A stretch of DNA of 64,000 nt from Roseitranquillus sp963749675 (GTDB lineage: Bacteria > Pseudomonadota > Alphaproteobacteria > Rhodobacterales > Rhodobacteraceae), in contig CAVVNT010000003.1 of NCBI GenBank assembly GCA_963749675.1, forward strand, positions 1 through 64,000. The letters are read 5' to 3'. The notes beneath the pieces are model-generated. The model was not told where the DNA came from. It ran no database searches and saw only the letters and a list, made by a program, of their open reading frames with translations. Numbering within the stretch: the first letter of the stretch is position 1; the number at the start of each line of letters is the position of its first letter. Below, one piece after another: positions 8,386-17,060 of the stretch. A program made the position numbers and the translations under genes.

Positions 8386-9105
8386 GTGAAGGAAAAGCGG
8401 AAGCCTCTGACGCGGGAGCGGGTGCTGCGCGCGGCGATGGCGCTGGCGGATCGGGACGGGATCGAGGCGCTGTCGATGCGCCGGCTCGCGCAGTCGCTGG
8501 GGGTGGAGGCGATGAGCCTCTACAATCACGTGCGGAACAAAGAAGACGCCCTCGACGGCCTCGTGGAACTCGTGGCGTCGGAATTCGCCCGCCCCCAGGT
8601 CGGCCCTGCCTGGAAGGCGGAGATGCGCCGCCGCGCGGTGACCGCCCATGATGTCCTCGTCCGCCATCCGTGGGCGAGCGCGCTCATCGTCAGCCGCGTC
8701 AACGTGGGGCCTGCGATGCTGTCCTACGTCGACGCCACCATCGGGTGCCTCGTCTCGGCGGGGTTCGACTATGCGGAGGCCGACGGTGCATGGAACGCCA
8801 TCAACTCCCACATCTACGGCTTCACGCTTCAGGAGCTGAGCTTTCCCTTCGCCGAGGAGGAGTGTGCCGACCAGGCGGCCGCGTTCCTGCCCGACATGCC
8901 GGACGACCTGCCATGGCTGCGCGGCATGGCCGAAGCGGTCGCCACCGGGCGCCACGACGGCCGGCAAGACTTCTCGTTCGGACTGGAACTGATCCTCGAA
9001 GGGCTGGAGCGGACGCGGAACGACAAGGATCGCGCCCGGAGCGCGGGTGGGCGGGCGGGGCGCTCCAGGCGCGATCCGGACTCCGCGCCGCCGGAAACGG
9101 GCTAG
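8386..9105 (+). CDS. TetR/AcrR-family transcriptional regulator
   Basis: 239 residues. The GTG start at 8386 is chosen because GGAG lies at 8374-8377. The N-terminal helix-turn-helix (about 10-55) reads LTRERVLRAAMALADRDGIE then LSMRRLAQSLGVEAMSLYNH, close to the TetR consensus. The remaining 180 residues form the ligand/dimer domain of the TetR_C type. The Arg-rich C-terminal tail is weakly conserved and overlaps the 3' end of the lactate dehydrogenase gene by four bases. It most likely represses itself and the divergent NmrA-like gene through the twin palindromes. The inducer is unknown. Confidence 0.85.
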   Translation: MKEKRKPLTRERVLRAAMALADRDGIEALSMRRLAQSLGVEAMSLYNHVRNKEDALDGLVELVASEFARPQVGPAWKAEMRRRAVTAHDVLVRHPWASALIVSRVNVGPAMLSYVDATIGCLVSAGFDYAEADGAWNAINSHIYGFTLQELSFPFAEEECADQAAAFLPDMPDDLPWLRGMAEAVATGRHDGRQDFSFGLELILEGLERTRNDKDRARSAGGRAGRSRRDPDSAPPETG

Positions 9106-10035
9106 AAATCCACTTCGTCGACCATCCTGCGGACGGTTTCGGCGCTCGCGCGCAGAGCCGCACGTTCCCGCTCGTCGAGTTCGGGCCGCAGGTCGGCGCT
9201 CACTCCGCCAAAACCCACCACCCTCGGCAACGACAGCGGCACGTCTGCGACCCCTTCGACCTCCGGCGTGACGATGGAGACGGTCAGGACCGCATTCTCG
9301 TCGTCGAGGATGGCGTGCGCTATCCGCGCGATGCCCGCCCCAATGCCGTAGTAGGTCGATCCCTTGCCGGCGATGATGCGGTACGCCGCCTCACGGACGT
9401 CGGTGGTGACCTCTTCGCGCATCGCGTCGTCGATCGGCCGGCCGACCTGTGCGGCGAAGTCGCGCACGGGAACGCTGCCGGCCATCGCCGACGACCATAC
9501 CGCCACCTCGCTGTCTCCGTGCTCGCCGATGACGTAGGCGTGGACGGAGTGCGAGGAGATTCCCAGACGCTGCCCCAGAAGCGTGCGAAACCGCGCGGTG
9601 TCGAGCACCGTGCCCGAGCCGATCACCCGCTGCGGCGGCAGACTCGAGATGCGCTGCGCCACCAGCGTCATGACATCGACCGGATTGGTCGCGATCAGCA
9701 GCAGCGCGTCCGGCGCCGCCTTCCTTACCTCGCCGACCACCGTTCGGAAGACCTCGGCGTTCCGGCCGAGAAGCTGCGGCCGCGTCTCCCCCGGCTTCTG
9801 GCTCACGCCTGCCGCGATGGTGACGATCCCGGCCCCGGCCAGGTCCGCGTAGTCGCCGGAACGCACGGCGACCGTCGCGGCGAACGGCGCGGCGTGAGAG
9901 ATGTCCTGTGCATGGGCGCGCGCGAGGTCGGCATTGGCGTCGACCAGCACGATCTCGGATCCTGATGCCGAGCAGCGTCATCGCATAGCCGGCCGAAGAT
10001 CCTACCATGCCGGACCCGACTATTCCGATCTTCAT
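9102..10035 (-). CDS. ldh: L-lactate dehydrogenase (one frame break)
   Basis: NAD-dependent interconversion of pyruvate and L-lactate. ATG 10033-10035 opens GIVGSGMVGSSAGYAM, the NAD-binding loop. Near 9957 an extra base shifts the frame (ATC-A-GGATCC), after which LVDANADLARAHAQDI continues. Family marks are NPVDVMT, GSGTVLDTARFR (substrate arginine region) and the catalytic histidine in GEHGDSE. The span is 934 bases, i.e. 310 codons plus stop and one extra base. That fits a simple insertion, either a sequence error or a recent mutation. The GTVLDTARFR and GEHGDSE pattern favours lactate over malate dehydrogenase. Confidence 0.85.
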
Positions 10036-10091
10036 TCCGCGGCCCCTCCATGTCATCCGTCCGACGAAGCCAGTTCGCGGCTCGCCTGCCG

Positions 10092-10694
10092 TCAGCGGGC
10101 AGTCGCCACCGCCCAGTCCGCCAGGGCGCGCAGCACGGACGTCGCCGCCCGCTCGAATCCCGGCACGACATCCACGATCTCTGTGCCCGCGACCGGAACA
10201 GATTGCTCGAAGACGCGGGTTCCCCGGATGATGCGGTCGGTGCTGGACACGATGGTCGCGCGAATGCGAACGGTCGCGCGCGCCGCGCCTTCGGCGTCGA
10301 TGTCCACCTCGAACGCCTGCAGGTCGGTCTCTAGGTACCAGTCCGCGTCCGCGCGCGCATCGCCCGTCGAGACGAGGGCGAAGGCGCCGGTGCCGCCCAG
10401 CGACCGCGCCATCAGCAGCTGCAGGTGCTCGGGCGCCGTATCCACCCAGCTCGCGCCGGGAAGGTACGCCACCTCCAGCGCATTCGGCTTGACGGCGATG
10501 CGGTCGGTGTCGAGCGCACCCGAGGCCGTCGGCACCTCCACCACCAGATGCCTGCTGCCTCGCACCACGGCGGTCCGTGTCGGCAGCGGCCGCAACTCGT
10601 ACGTGTCGAGCGGCCGGCTCCCGATGCCGGTCACCGCCGAACAGCCAACCAGCAGCGAGAGGGCGAGCACAGAGAGGACGAAGCCTGGCGTCAT
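10092..10694 (-). CDS. ABC-type transport auxiliary lipoprotein of the MCE system
   Basis: 200 residues with a lipoprotein signal (SVLALSLLVGCS, lipobox LVGC), then a PqiC/ABC_trans_aux-type fold: YELRPLP, VVEVPTASGALDTDRIAV, LEVAYLPGASWVDTAPEHLQ, and ADWYLETDLQAFEVD. Such proteins sit on the inner leaflet of the outer membrane and complete an MCE lipid-transport path across the envelope. It is the last gene of the operon, 40 bases after the MCE gene. Confidence 0.85.
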   Translation of the reverse strand: MTPGFVLSVLALSLLVGCSAVTGIGSRPLDTYELRPLPTRTAVVRGSRHLVVEVPTASGALDTDRIAVKPNALEVAYLPGASWVDTAPEHLQLLMARSLGGTGAFALVSTGDARADADWYLETDLQAFEVDIDAEGAARATVRIRATIVSSTDRIIRGTRVFEQSVPVAGTEIVDVVPGFERAATSVLRALADWAVATAR

Positions 10695-10734
10695 TGACTC
10701 CCTCTATCGCCGGAGTCGGCCCAAGACTCCAGCA

Positions 10735-12471
10735 TTACCGGCGGAATTCCGGCGTCGAGGTGCCGAAGATGAACCGCGTCGGGTCCCGCTCGATGCTCTG
10801 CAGGACGCGCTGCAGCGTCGAGACGGCATCCTGGGCGCGCCTCGCCAGCTGCGTGAATTCGGGCAACCCCCGCTGCGAGAAGGCCCGGAAGCCCGGCGCG
10901 GCTGCAGCTACCGCCGCATCGATCGTCTCGGCGATCCGGCGGGCCCTCGCGGCGGTCTCAGCGAGGTTGGCCGCGATCGCCGGAAGCTCCTCCGTCAGCG
11001 CGGCCATCGCCTCCTCGACCCCAGAGGCCGCGGCGCGAATGTCCGCGGCCGCAGGCGCGACCTCCTCGTCCAGCACGTCGTTGACCCCGGCGAACGTCTG
11101 CTCCGCCGCCGCGAGCGTCCGGCCAGCGCTGCTCAGTGCGACGTCGATCTGGTCGAGCGTGCCCTCCGCGCGCCGAAGGGTCTCGGTCGCTGTGGTCAGC
11201 GTCGTTCGGGCCGCGTCGGACAGCGGATCCAGGCGGTCGGGCAGTCCCTCCAGCGTCGCCTGCGCCGCGGCGACGACGGATGCCGCGCCCTCGGCAGCGG
11301 ACCGGATGCTCTCGGCGATGCGCGGCACGTCGCGGGCGACCGTCTCGTTCAGCACGACGAGCGACTCGTCGACCGTCTGCAGCGTCATGCGCGCCTCGTC
11401 GACGAGACTGGCGCCCGTTCCCTCCACCAGGACCTCGACCGCCGTGGAGGCTTCTTCGACGGCATCGAAGGAGACGCTCGCGTCGGCGAGGGTCGTATCG
11501 ACCACCTCCAGCGTGTCGCCAAGCTGGGTGAGGCGGGCGTCGGCGAGGTCCGCTGTCGTCCCGAGGCGGTCCGTCACCTGCGCCAGGACGGTCAACGCGT
11601 TCTGGAACACTGTGTCGGCCGACCGGATCGCGGCGGACAGGTCGTCCGAAATCCGCGGCACCTGAGTCTCGATGCTCGACGAGGCGAGATCGAAGGTCTC
11701 CCGGGCCGCGCCCAGTGCATCCGTCGCGGTCGACAGGGTCGTCTCCGCCTCGGCTATGGTGTCGCGCGCCGTCGCAAGCGTCCCATCGAGCTCCCCGAGC
11801 GTCGTCTCGACGGCACCTCCGATCGCGTCGAGCCGGCTGGTGAAGTCGGTGATCTGCGCGGTCGCAGTCTCCACCGTTCGGGAAATCGATGAAAAGTCCT
11901 GCAAGGCAGTGTCGAGCGCGCCGGAGGAGCGGCTTAGGTTTTCCAGCAACGTCGCCACCCGCTCCTGGTTCTCCGGCCCGGCAAAGCCCTGCAACTGTGA
12001 GATCAGCTGAACCGCCTCGGTCACGAGGTCTGGCCCCTGCTCCGTCAGTGTCTGAAGCGCCGACGGCCGCGACGGGATGACCGGGATCGCGCGAGGGCTG
12101 GTTGCTCTGAGTAGCTCCGCGTCCTGCGGCCCGCCGGAAATCGACACGAACGACACGCCGGTGACGCCCTGCGCCGAAAGCTGCGCCGTGCTGCCGACCC
12201 GAACCGGCGTGTCGGCGTCGATTTCGATCAGCGCCCTGACGCCCTGCCCGCCCGGTGCGAGCCCAAGCTCCACCACCTGCCCCACGGGCAGACCGTTGTA
12301 GCGCACCTCACCCGCCTGGCTGAGGCCGGAAACGCTGTCGAAGTAGATGTAGTAGCGCTGGAACTGCCGGTCGATCTGGACGCTGGCGAGCCAGAGCGAG
12401 AAGCCGAGCGCGCCCATCAGCCCGAGGATCGTGAAGAGCCCGATCAGAACGTAATTCGCCTTGATCTCCAT
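10735..12471 (-). CDS. MlaD-type MCE-domain lipid transport protein, long form
   Basis: 578 residues. An N-terminal transmembrane helix (about 8-28, VLIGLFTILGLMGALGFSLW) is followed by one MCE domain (about 38-120; YYIYFDSVSGLSQAGEVRYN, GVTGVSFVSISGG). The next 420 residues are a low-complexity helical tail with repeated LxxTLxxAxxTL heptads, likely a coiled-coil tube or needle that bridges the periplasm. Family role: hexameric carrier of phospholipids between membranes. The start is one base after the ATPase stop (TGAGATG). Confidence 0.9.
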   Translation of the reverse strand: MEIKANYVLIGLFTILGLMGALGFSLWLASVQIDRQFQRYYIYFDSVSGLSQAGEVRYNGLPVGQVVELGLAPGGQGVRALIEIDADTPVRVGSTAQLSAQGVTGVSFVSISGGPQDAELLRATSPRAIPVIPSRPSALQTLTEQGPDLVTEAVQLISQLQGFAGPENQERVATLLENLSRSSGALDTALQDFSSISRTVETATAQITDFTSRLDAIGGAVETTLGELDGTLATARDTIAEAETTLSTATDALGAARETFDLASSSIETQVPRISDDLSAAIRSADTVFQNALTVLAQVTDRLGTTADLADARLTQLGDTLEVVDTTLADASVSFDAVEEASTAVEVLVEGTGASLVDEARMTLQTVDESLVVLNETVARDVPRIAESIRSAAEGAASVVAAAQATLEGLPDRLDPLSDAARTTLTTATETLRRAEGTLDQIDVALSSAGRTLAAAEQTFAGVNDVLDEEVAPAAADIRAAASGVEEAMAALTEELPAIAANLAETAARARRIAETIDAAVAAAAPGFRAFSQRGLPEFTQLARRAQDAVSTLQRVLQSIERDPTRFIFGTSTPEFRR

Positions 12472-12472
12472 C

Positions 12473-13240
12473 TCAGCCCATCCCGGCGGCGCGAGCGCGC
12501 GCGCCGTGAAAATAGTCGCGCACCCATGGATGATCCACCCGGGCCATCTCCTCCAAGGTTCCCGTCACCAGCACGCGCTTTTCCGCCAGAACCACGACAC
12601 GGTCGCAGATGGCATAGAGACTATCCAGATCGTGCGTGACGAAGAAGACCGTCAGCCCCAGTGCGTGCTGCAGGTCCCCGATCAGGTTGTCGAACTCCGC
12701 CGCGCCGATAGGGTCGAGCCCCGCGGTCGGCTCGTCGAGGAACACGATCTCGGGGTCGATCGCCAGCGCCCGAGCCAGCCCTGCCCGCTTCCTCATTCCG
12801 CCCGACAGTTCCGACGGATAGTTATCGCCGGCCTTGACCGGCAGCCCGACCATCGAGATCTTGAGGTCCGCCAAGGCGCGACGCGTCGCGGCAGACAGGT
12901 CCGTCAGTTCCCGCATCGGCGCCTCGACGTTCTCCCGCACCGTCAGCGAGGAGAACAGGGCGCCGTCCTGGAACATGACACCCCAGCGGCGGCCGATGCG
13001 GCGGCGCACAGGCTCCGGCGCGTTGGTGACGTCGGTGCCGAAGACGCGGATCGTGCCTGCTGCCGGCTGGATCAGCCCGACGATGGTGCGCAGCAGCACC
13101 GACTTGCCGGTGCCCGATCCTCCGACCACGCCCAGCACCTCGCCGCGCCAGACGTCGAGGTCCAGATCCTCGTGCACGACGTGGGTACCGAACTGGGTCC
13201 GCAGCCCACGCACCTCGACCACCGCCTCCCGCTCCGTCAC
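12473..13240 (-). CDS. MlaF-type ABC transporter ATP-binding protein
   Basis: 255 residues. The GTG start at 13238-13240 overlaps the permease stop (GTGA). Walker A is GGSGTGKSVLLRT, the Q loop is in GVMFQDGALFSSLTV, the signature is LSGGMRKRAGLARALA, Walker B is IVFLDEPTAGLDP, and the switch histidine is in VTHDLDS. The GALFSSLTV stretch and SELSGGMRKR are typical of the Mla/Mkl ATPases that power lipid movement with an MlaE permease. The tail DHPWVRDYFHGARAR is also family-like. Confidence 0.92.
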   Translation of the reverse strand: MTEREAVVEVRGLRTQFGTHVVHEDLDLDVWRGEVLGVVGGSGTGKSVLLRTIVGLIQPAAGTIRVFGTDVTNAPEPVRRRIGRRWGVMFQDGALFSSLTVRENVEAPMRELTDLSAATRRALADLKISMVGLPVKAGDNYPSELSGGMRKRAGLARALAIDPEIVFLDEPTAGLDPIGAAEFDNLIGDLQHALGLTVFFVTHDLDSLYAICDRVVVLAEKRVLVTGTLEEMARVDHPWVRDYFHGARARAAGMG

Positions 13241-14349
13241 AGGCCGATCCGCGCGAAGAAGATCGAGAACATTGCGTCGGCGACGATCACCATGAAGATC
13301 GAGATCACGACCGAGCGGGAGGTCAGCCGCCCCAGCGACTCCGCGTTGCCCTCGACCGCAAAGCCCTGGTGGCAGCCCACGATCCCGATGATCAGCGCAA
13401 AGACCGGCGCCTTGATCAGGCCGATGGCGTAGTTCCAGACGCTCACCGTCTCGTCCAGCCGGGTGCGGAACGTGCCGGGCGAGATGCCGAGCTCGATCCA
13501 CGACATCAGCGCCCCGCCGAAGAGCCCGGCCATGTCTGCAATGAAGCCCAGGATCGGCAGCGTCAGGATCAGCGCCAGCACCCGCGGCACGACCAGAACC
13601 TCGATCGGGTCGAGGCCGAGGGTGCGCATCGCGTCGATCTCCTCGCGCATCTTCATCGACCCGATGGATGACGTGAAGGCGGCCCCGGTACGGCCGGCGA
13701 CGATGATCGCCGTCAGCAGTATGCCAAGCTCCCGCAGGACCGAGATCGCGATCAGCTCGACGACGAACACCTCCGCGCCGAACTGGCGCAGCTGCACCGC
13801 GCCCTGGAACGCCAGCACCACGCCGATCAGGAACGCCATCAGCGCGACGATCGGAATGGCGTCGAACCCCGTCGCCTGCATGTGGTGGACGAGCGGCGTC
13901 AGCCGCAGCCGCCACGGCCGAAGCAAGAGGCGCGCAAGGCGCGACAGCGTCAGGCCGAGGAAGCCGATCACATCGAGCACCGCCATCACGCCGCCGGCCA
14001 CGGCCCTGCCGACCTGGTCCAGCCGCTCTCTTACACCCCGCCGCCTCTGGGCCTGCTCCTCTGGCTCGGGGGTGTTCTCGCGGACGGCCTCGATCAGCCG
14101 CGCCTGCGCCTCGGTCGCTCCGACAAGCGACATGCGCGCAGGCGGACCAAGGCTCGCGACAAGCCACGCCCCCGCGGTATCGAGCGTCTCCACCCCCGAC
14201 AGATCCACCGTGACGCCACCTTCGGCGGACGGCCGTTCCAGCACAGCGAGCAGACGCTCGACCGTCTCGACGACGACGCGGCCGGTCAGCGCCACATGAA
14301 GCTGCCCGCCCTCACCGCGCGAGCTTCTGGCTGTGGGTCCCTCCGTCAC
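13237..14349 (-). CDS. MlaE-type permease with N-terminal STAS domain
   Basis: About 370 residues from GTG 14347-14349; an alternative GTG at 14463 would add 38 residues, and neither has a strong ribosome site. Residues up to about 100 form a STAS domain (GGVTVDLSGVETLDTAGAWLV), as in MlaB, here fused to the channel. The MlaE part has four or five helices and the family motifs IGVVLAFQGAVQLRQFGAE, AGRTGAAFTSSIGSMKMREE and VLVVPRVLAL. It is the first gene of the MCE operon and acts in the inner membrane. Confidence 0.9.
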   Translation of the reverse strand: MTEGPTARSSRGEGGQLHVALTGRVVVETVERLLAVLERPSAEGGVTVDLSGVETLDTAGAWLVASLGPPARMSLVGATEAQARLIEAVRENTPEPEEQAQRRRGVRERLDQVGRAVAGGVMAVLDVIGFLGLTLSRLARLLLRPWRLRLTPLVHHMQATGFDAIPIVALMAFLIGVVLAFQGAVQLRQFGAEVFVVELIAISVLRELGILLTAIIVAGRTGAAFTSSIGSMKMREEIDAMRTLGLDPIEVLVVPRVLALILTLPILGFIADMAGLFGGALMSWIELGISPGTFRTRLDETVSVWNYAIGLIKAPVFALIIGIVGCHQGFAVEGNAESLGRLTSRSVVISIFMVIVADAMFSIFFARIGL

Positions 14350-14508
14350 GCGCGCGACAGGGGGGACGATGCGGTCTTCATCCAGCGATCCATGTCTGCT
14401 GCGATCCCTTGAAGGTAAGCGCGCGCGCCGGAGGTTGCGAGAATTCGCGGGCGCATCCTGCACGATAGTTGCCAGCGCTGCTCAAGCGGAATGGCGGCCG
14501 ACCGACAT

Positions 14509-15606
14509 TCAGCCGTTTCGCAGCCGGTCCCGGTGCGCGGCAAGCCAGTAGGCGCTGACAAGCAACGGTCCGTTCTCCGCCTCTCCGGAGGTCACAAGCT
14601 CCATCAGCCGCTCGAACGGCACGACATGGCTCAGGATGTCCTCGTCCTCCGCCTCCGCGCCGGCGACCGTGCCCGACTGGCCGGACAGGTCGCAAAGACC
14701 AACGAAGGCGTGGACATATTCGCTCATCGCACCCGTCGTCGGATAGAAGGCGGCGACCTTCTCCAGCCGCTCGACCTGCAGCCCGGCCTCCTCCCGCGCC
14801 TCGCGAGTCGCCGTCTCCTCCGCGGTCTCTCCGGCGTCGATCCGCCCGGCGATGGGCTCCAGCGTCCAGGGGCGGAGGTCGCCGCGCGCCCAGGGGCCGA
14901 AACGGAACTGCTCGACAAGCAGCACGGTGTCGGCTGCGGGATCGAAGGGCAGGACCGTCGCCGCGTCGCCGGCGATCAGCGCCGTGCGGCTGACCGGGGC
15001 GCTCATGCCGCCACCGAAGCGGCCAAAGCGAAGGTCCTGCTCGATCAGGCTGAAATAGTCGGTGTAGGGCCGCCGCTCCGCGATCACCTGAACGTCACCG
15101 CCCGCAAGGCCGCTGCGCACGTCCATCGGCGTTTCCGTCTCGCCCGCGGTCGCCGCAGACGCGGCGCGCTGCCGGATCTGTGGCCAGCGCGCCGCGACCC
15201 ACTCGGCACTTCGCGCGGGATAGTGCCCCATCGTCTCCGCCGCTGCCCGCCGCGACAGGTCCGCCCAGCGCCCCCGCCACGCATCGAAATCCCACGCCCC
15301 GGCCGAGGCATCGTCTTCGCCGCGGTAGACGCACGCGTCGGCATCGCCCACCCGCACCGTCTCCGGCCGGTAGCCGAACGCTCTCTCGTACCAGTCCAGC
15401 CGGGCCGCCGCTGCCTCGCCCAGCGGTGGCGCGAGCAGCCCCGGCGCTTCGGCCCTCGAATCCTCGACGATCGTCGGCCAATCACCGTCGCGCGCCGACC
15501 GGACGGCGAAACCGGGCAGTAACGCAGACTCGGCTTCGACCCGTTCACCAAGAACGATGCGCCGCAGCTCCGCGTCGCGAAGCGTCCCGTAGAGGAAGGT
15601 CCGCAT
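14509..15606 (-). CDS. fusion: gamma-glutamylcyclotransferase-like + Nudix hydrolase
   Basis: 365 residues. The N-terminal domain (about 1-110) starts FLYGTLRDAELRRIVLG, the Y-G-T-L motif of the GGCT/AIG2 fold, and has LDWYERAFGYRP. The C-terminal domain (about 175-365) is a Nudix hydrolase whose box GRIDAGETAEETATREAREE matches GX5EX7REUXEE, and it resembles ADP-ribose pyrophosphatases (LLVEQFRFGPWARG, LEPIAGRIDAGE). The GGCT part might act on gamma-glutamyl amines. The Nudix part probably hydrolyses ADP-ribose. It lies 46 bases after the CFA synthase gene. The start was set at the ATG directly before the YGTL motif. Confidence 0.85.
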   Translation of the reverse strand: MRTFLYGTLRDAELRRIVLGERVEAESALLPGFAVRSARDGDWPTIVEDSRAEAPGLLAPPLGEAAAARLDWYERAFGYRPETVRVGDADACVYRGEDDASAGAWDFDAWRGRWADLSRRAAAETMGHYPARSAEWVAARWPQIRQRAASAATAGETETPMDVRSGLAGGDVQVIAERRPYTDYFSLIEQDLRFGRFGGGMSAPVSRTALIAGDAATVLPFDPAADTVLLVEQFRFGPWARGDLRPWTLEPIAGRIDAGETAEETATREAREEAGLQVERLEKVAAFYPTTGAMSEYVHAFVGLCDLSGQSGTVAGAEAEDEDILSHVVPFERLMELVTSGEAENGPLLVSAYWLAAHRDRLRNG

Positions 15607-15652
15607 CAGGGCGACGGACACGCCGCCGCGATCCTCAGCGGCCGGACCGCCG

Positions 15653-16864
15653 TCACGCCGGGCGCTCCACGGTGATCTGGGTGACATCGCAGTTGCCGCT
15701 GGCGAACGTCGCCGCGCAGGATGTCAGGTAGAAGTTCCACATCCGCCGAAAGCGCTCGTCGAATCCCATCCCGGCGATGTCGTCCCAACGCTCGTTGAAG
15801 GTGTCGTGCCAGCGCCTGAGCGTCTGGCTGTAGCTCTCGCCGAACTCGACGGATCGGGCCATGCGCAGGCCAGCACGCTCGATCTCGGCCAGCAGCGCCG
15901 TGCGCGACGGAAGCATGCCGCCGGGGAATATGTACTTCTGGATGAAGTCCACGCCGCGCCGGTAGACCTCCCACCGCCGGTCCTGCACCGTGATGATCTG
16001 CAGCGTCGCACAGCGGCCCGGGTTCAGCCGCTCGCGCAGCGTGTCGAAGTAGACCGGCCAGTACCGCTCCCCCACCGCCTCGAACATCTCGATCGACGCG
16101 ATGCCGTCGTAGCGTCCCCGCTCGTCGCGATAATCCTGCAGCTTGATATCGACCCGCGCGCCCAGTCCGGCCTGTCGGATCCGCCGCTGCGCGTAGTCAT
16201 GCTGCGCCCGGCTGATCGTCAGCCCCGTCACGCGCAGTCCCCGCTCCCGCGCCGCGTACTCGGCAAAGCCGCCCCAGCCGCAGCCGATCTCCAGCACGTG
16301 GTCGCCGGGCGCCGCACCCATCTCGTCGACGAGGCTCGCGTACTTCGCCTTCTGCGCCGCCTCCAGGCTCTCCTGTCCCGTCGCGAACTTGGCCGAGGAG
16401 TACGTCATCGTCTCGTCCAGCCACAGCCGATAGAACTCGTTGCCGAGGTCGTAGTGCGCCGCGATGTTGCGCTTCGCCTGCCGCCGCGAGTTGCCGCGCA
16501 GCGCATGGCGCGCCCGCTCGAATATCCGCAGAAGGCCAATGCCGGGAAAGCCGTCGTAGATGTCGTCGCCCGCGACATGGACGAGGTCCATGAACGCCTG
16601 CAGGTCGGGCGTCGACCAGCCGCTGTCGAGGTAGGCCTCCGAAAACCCCATGTCGCCTTCGCGGATCAGCCGCGCGAAGAGGTCGGCATCGTGCACATGC
16701 AGCTCGGCGACGGGACCGGCCCGCGCGCCATCCGCACGAAAGCGACGCCCGTCCGGCAGCACGAAGTCGAGCCGCCCAGCATCCATCCCGCACGCGGTGT
16801 CGAAGACCGGCGCGAAGTAGCGTGGAAGGTCCCTCTGACCCTCTGTCGTCGTCAATGCCTTCAC
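15653..16864 (-). CDS. cfa: cyclopropane-fatty-acyl-phospholipid synthase
   Basis: 403 residues. It adds a methylene bridge from S-adenosylmethionine to unsaturated acyl chains in membrane phospholipids. The N-terminal lipid-binding part includes GDMGFSEAYLDSGWSTPDLQ. The catalytic part has NIAAHYDLGNEFYRLWLD, MTYSSAKF, the SAM loop VLEIGCGWGGFAEYA, and IEMFEAVGERYW with the bicarbonate-site glutamate; YIFPGGMLPS follows. The GTG start at 16862-16864 has GAGGGGG upstream. In Rhodobacter sphaeroides cfaA and phrA are neighbouring RpoE (singlet-oxygen) targets; here photolyase is also next door, but I see no TGATCC-type promoter. Confidence 0.92.
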   Translation of the reverse strand: MKALTTTEGQRDLPRYFAPVFDTACGMDAGRLDFVLPDGRRFRADGARAGPVAELHVHDADLFARLIREGDMGFSEAYLDSGWSTPDLQAFMDLVHVAGDDIYDGFPGIGLLRIFERARHALRGNSRRQAKRNIAAHYDLGNEFYRLWLDETMTYSSAKFATGQESLEAAQKAKYASLVDEMGAAPGDHVLEIGCGWGGFAEYAARERGLRVTGLTISRAQHDYAQRRIRQAGLGARVDIKLQDYRDERGRYDGIASIEMFEAVGERYWPVYFDTLRERLNPGRCATLQIITVQDRRWEVYRRGVDFIQKYIFPGGMLPSRTALLAEIERAGLRMARSVEFGESYSQTLRRWHDTFNERWDDIAGMGFDERFRRMWNFYLTSCAATFASGNCDVTQITVERPA

Positions 16865-17060
16865 CCGGTCCCCCTCGGCGTTTCAGGGGAAATTAGGCGG
16901 CAACCCCTAATCCGGCAACGACTTTTGGCGTGTCGGCCCACGCTTGACGCCTCTGCGGCGGAGAATGAGGCGCAATCCGCTCAACTTGCTCGCCGAGCGC
17001 CCTCAAGGGGTGCGAGAGGAAGGGCGCGGCGCGCCCGGCGGGCGCGCCTCCGCTTGACTG

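Noticed and set aside
9901..11892. Long plus-strand frame opposite the MCE lipid-transport genes
   Set aside because: Mirror of the strongly biased MCE gene, with no recognisable domain or ribosome site.
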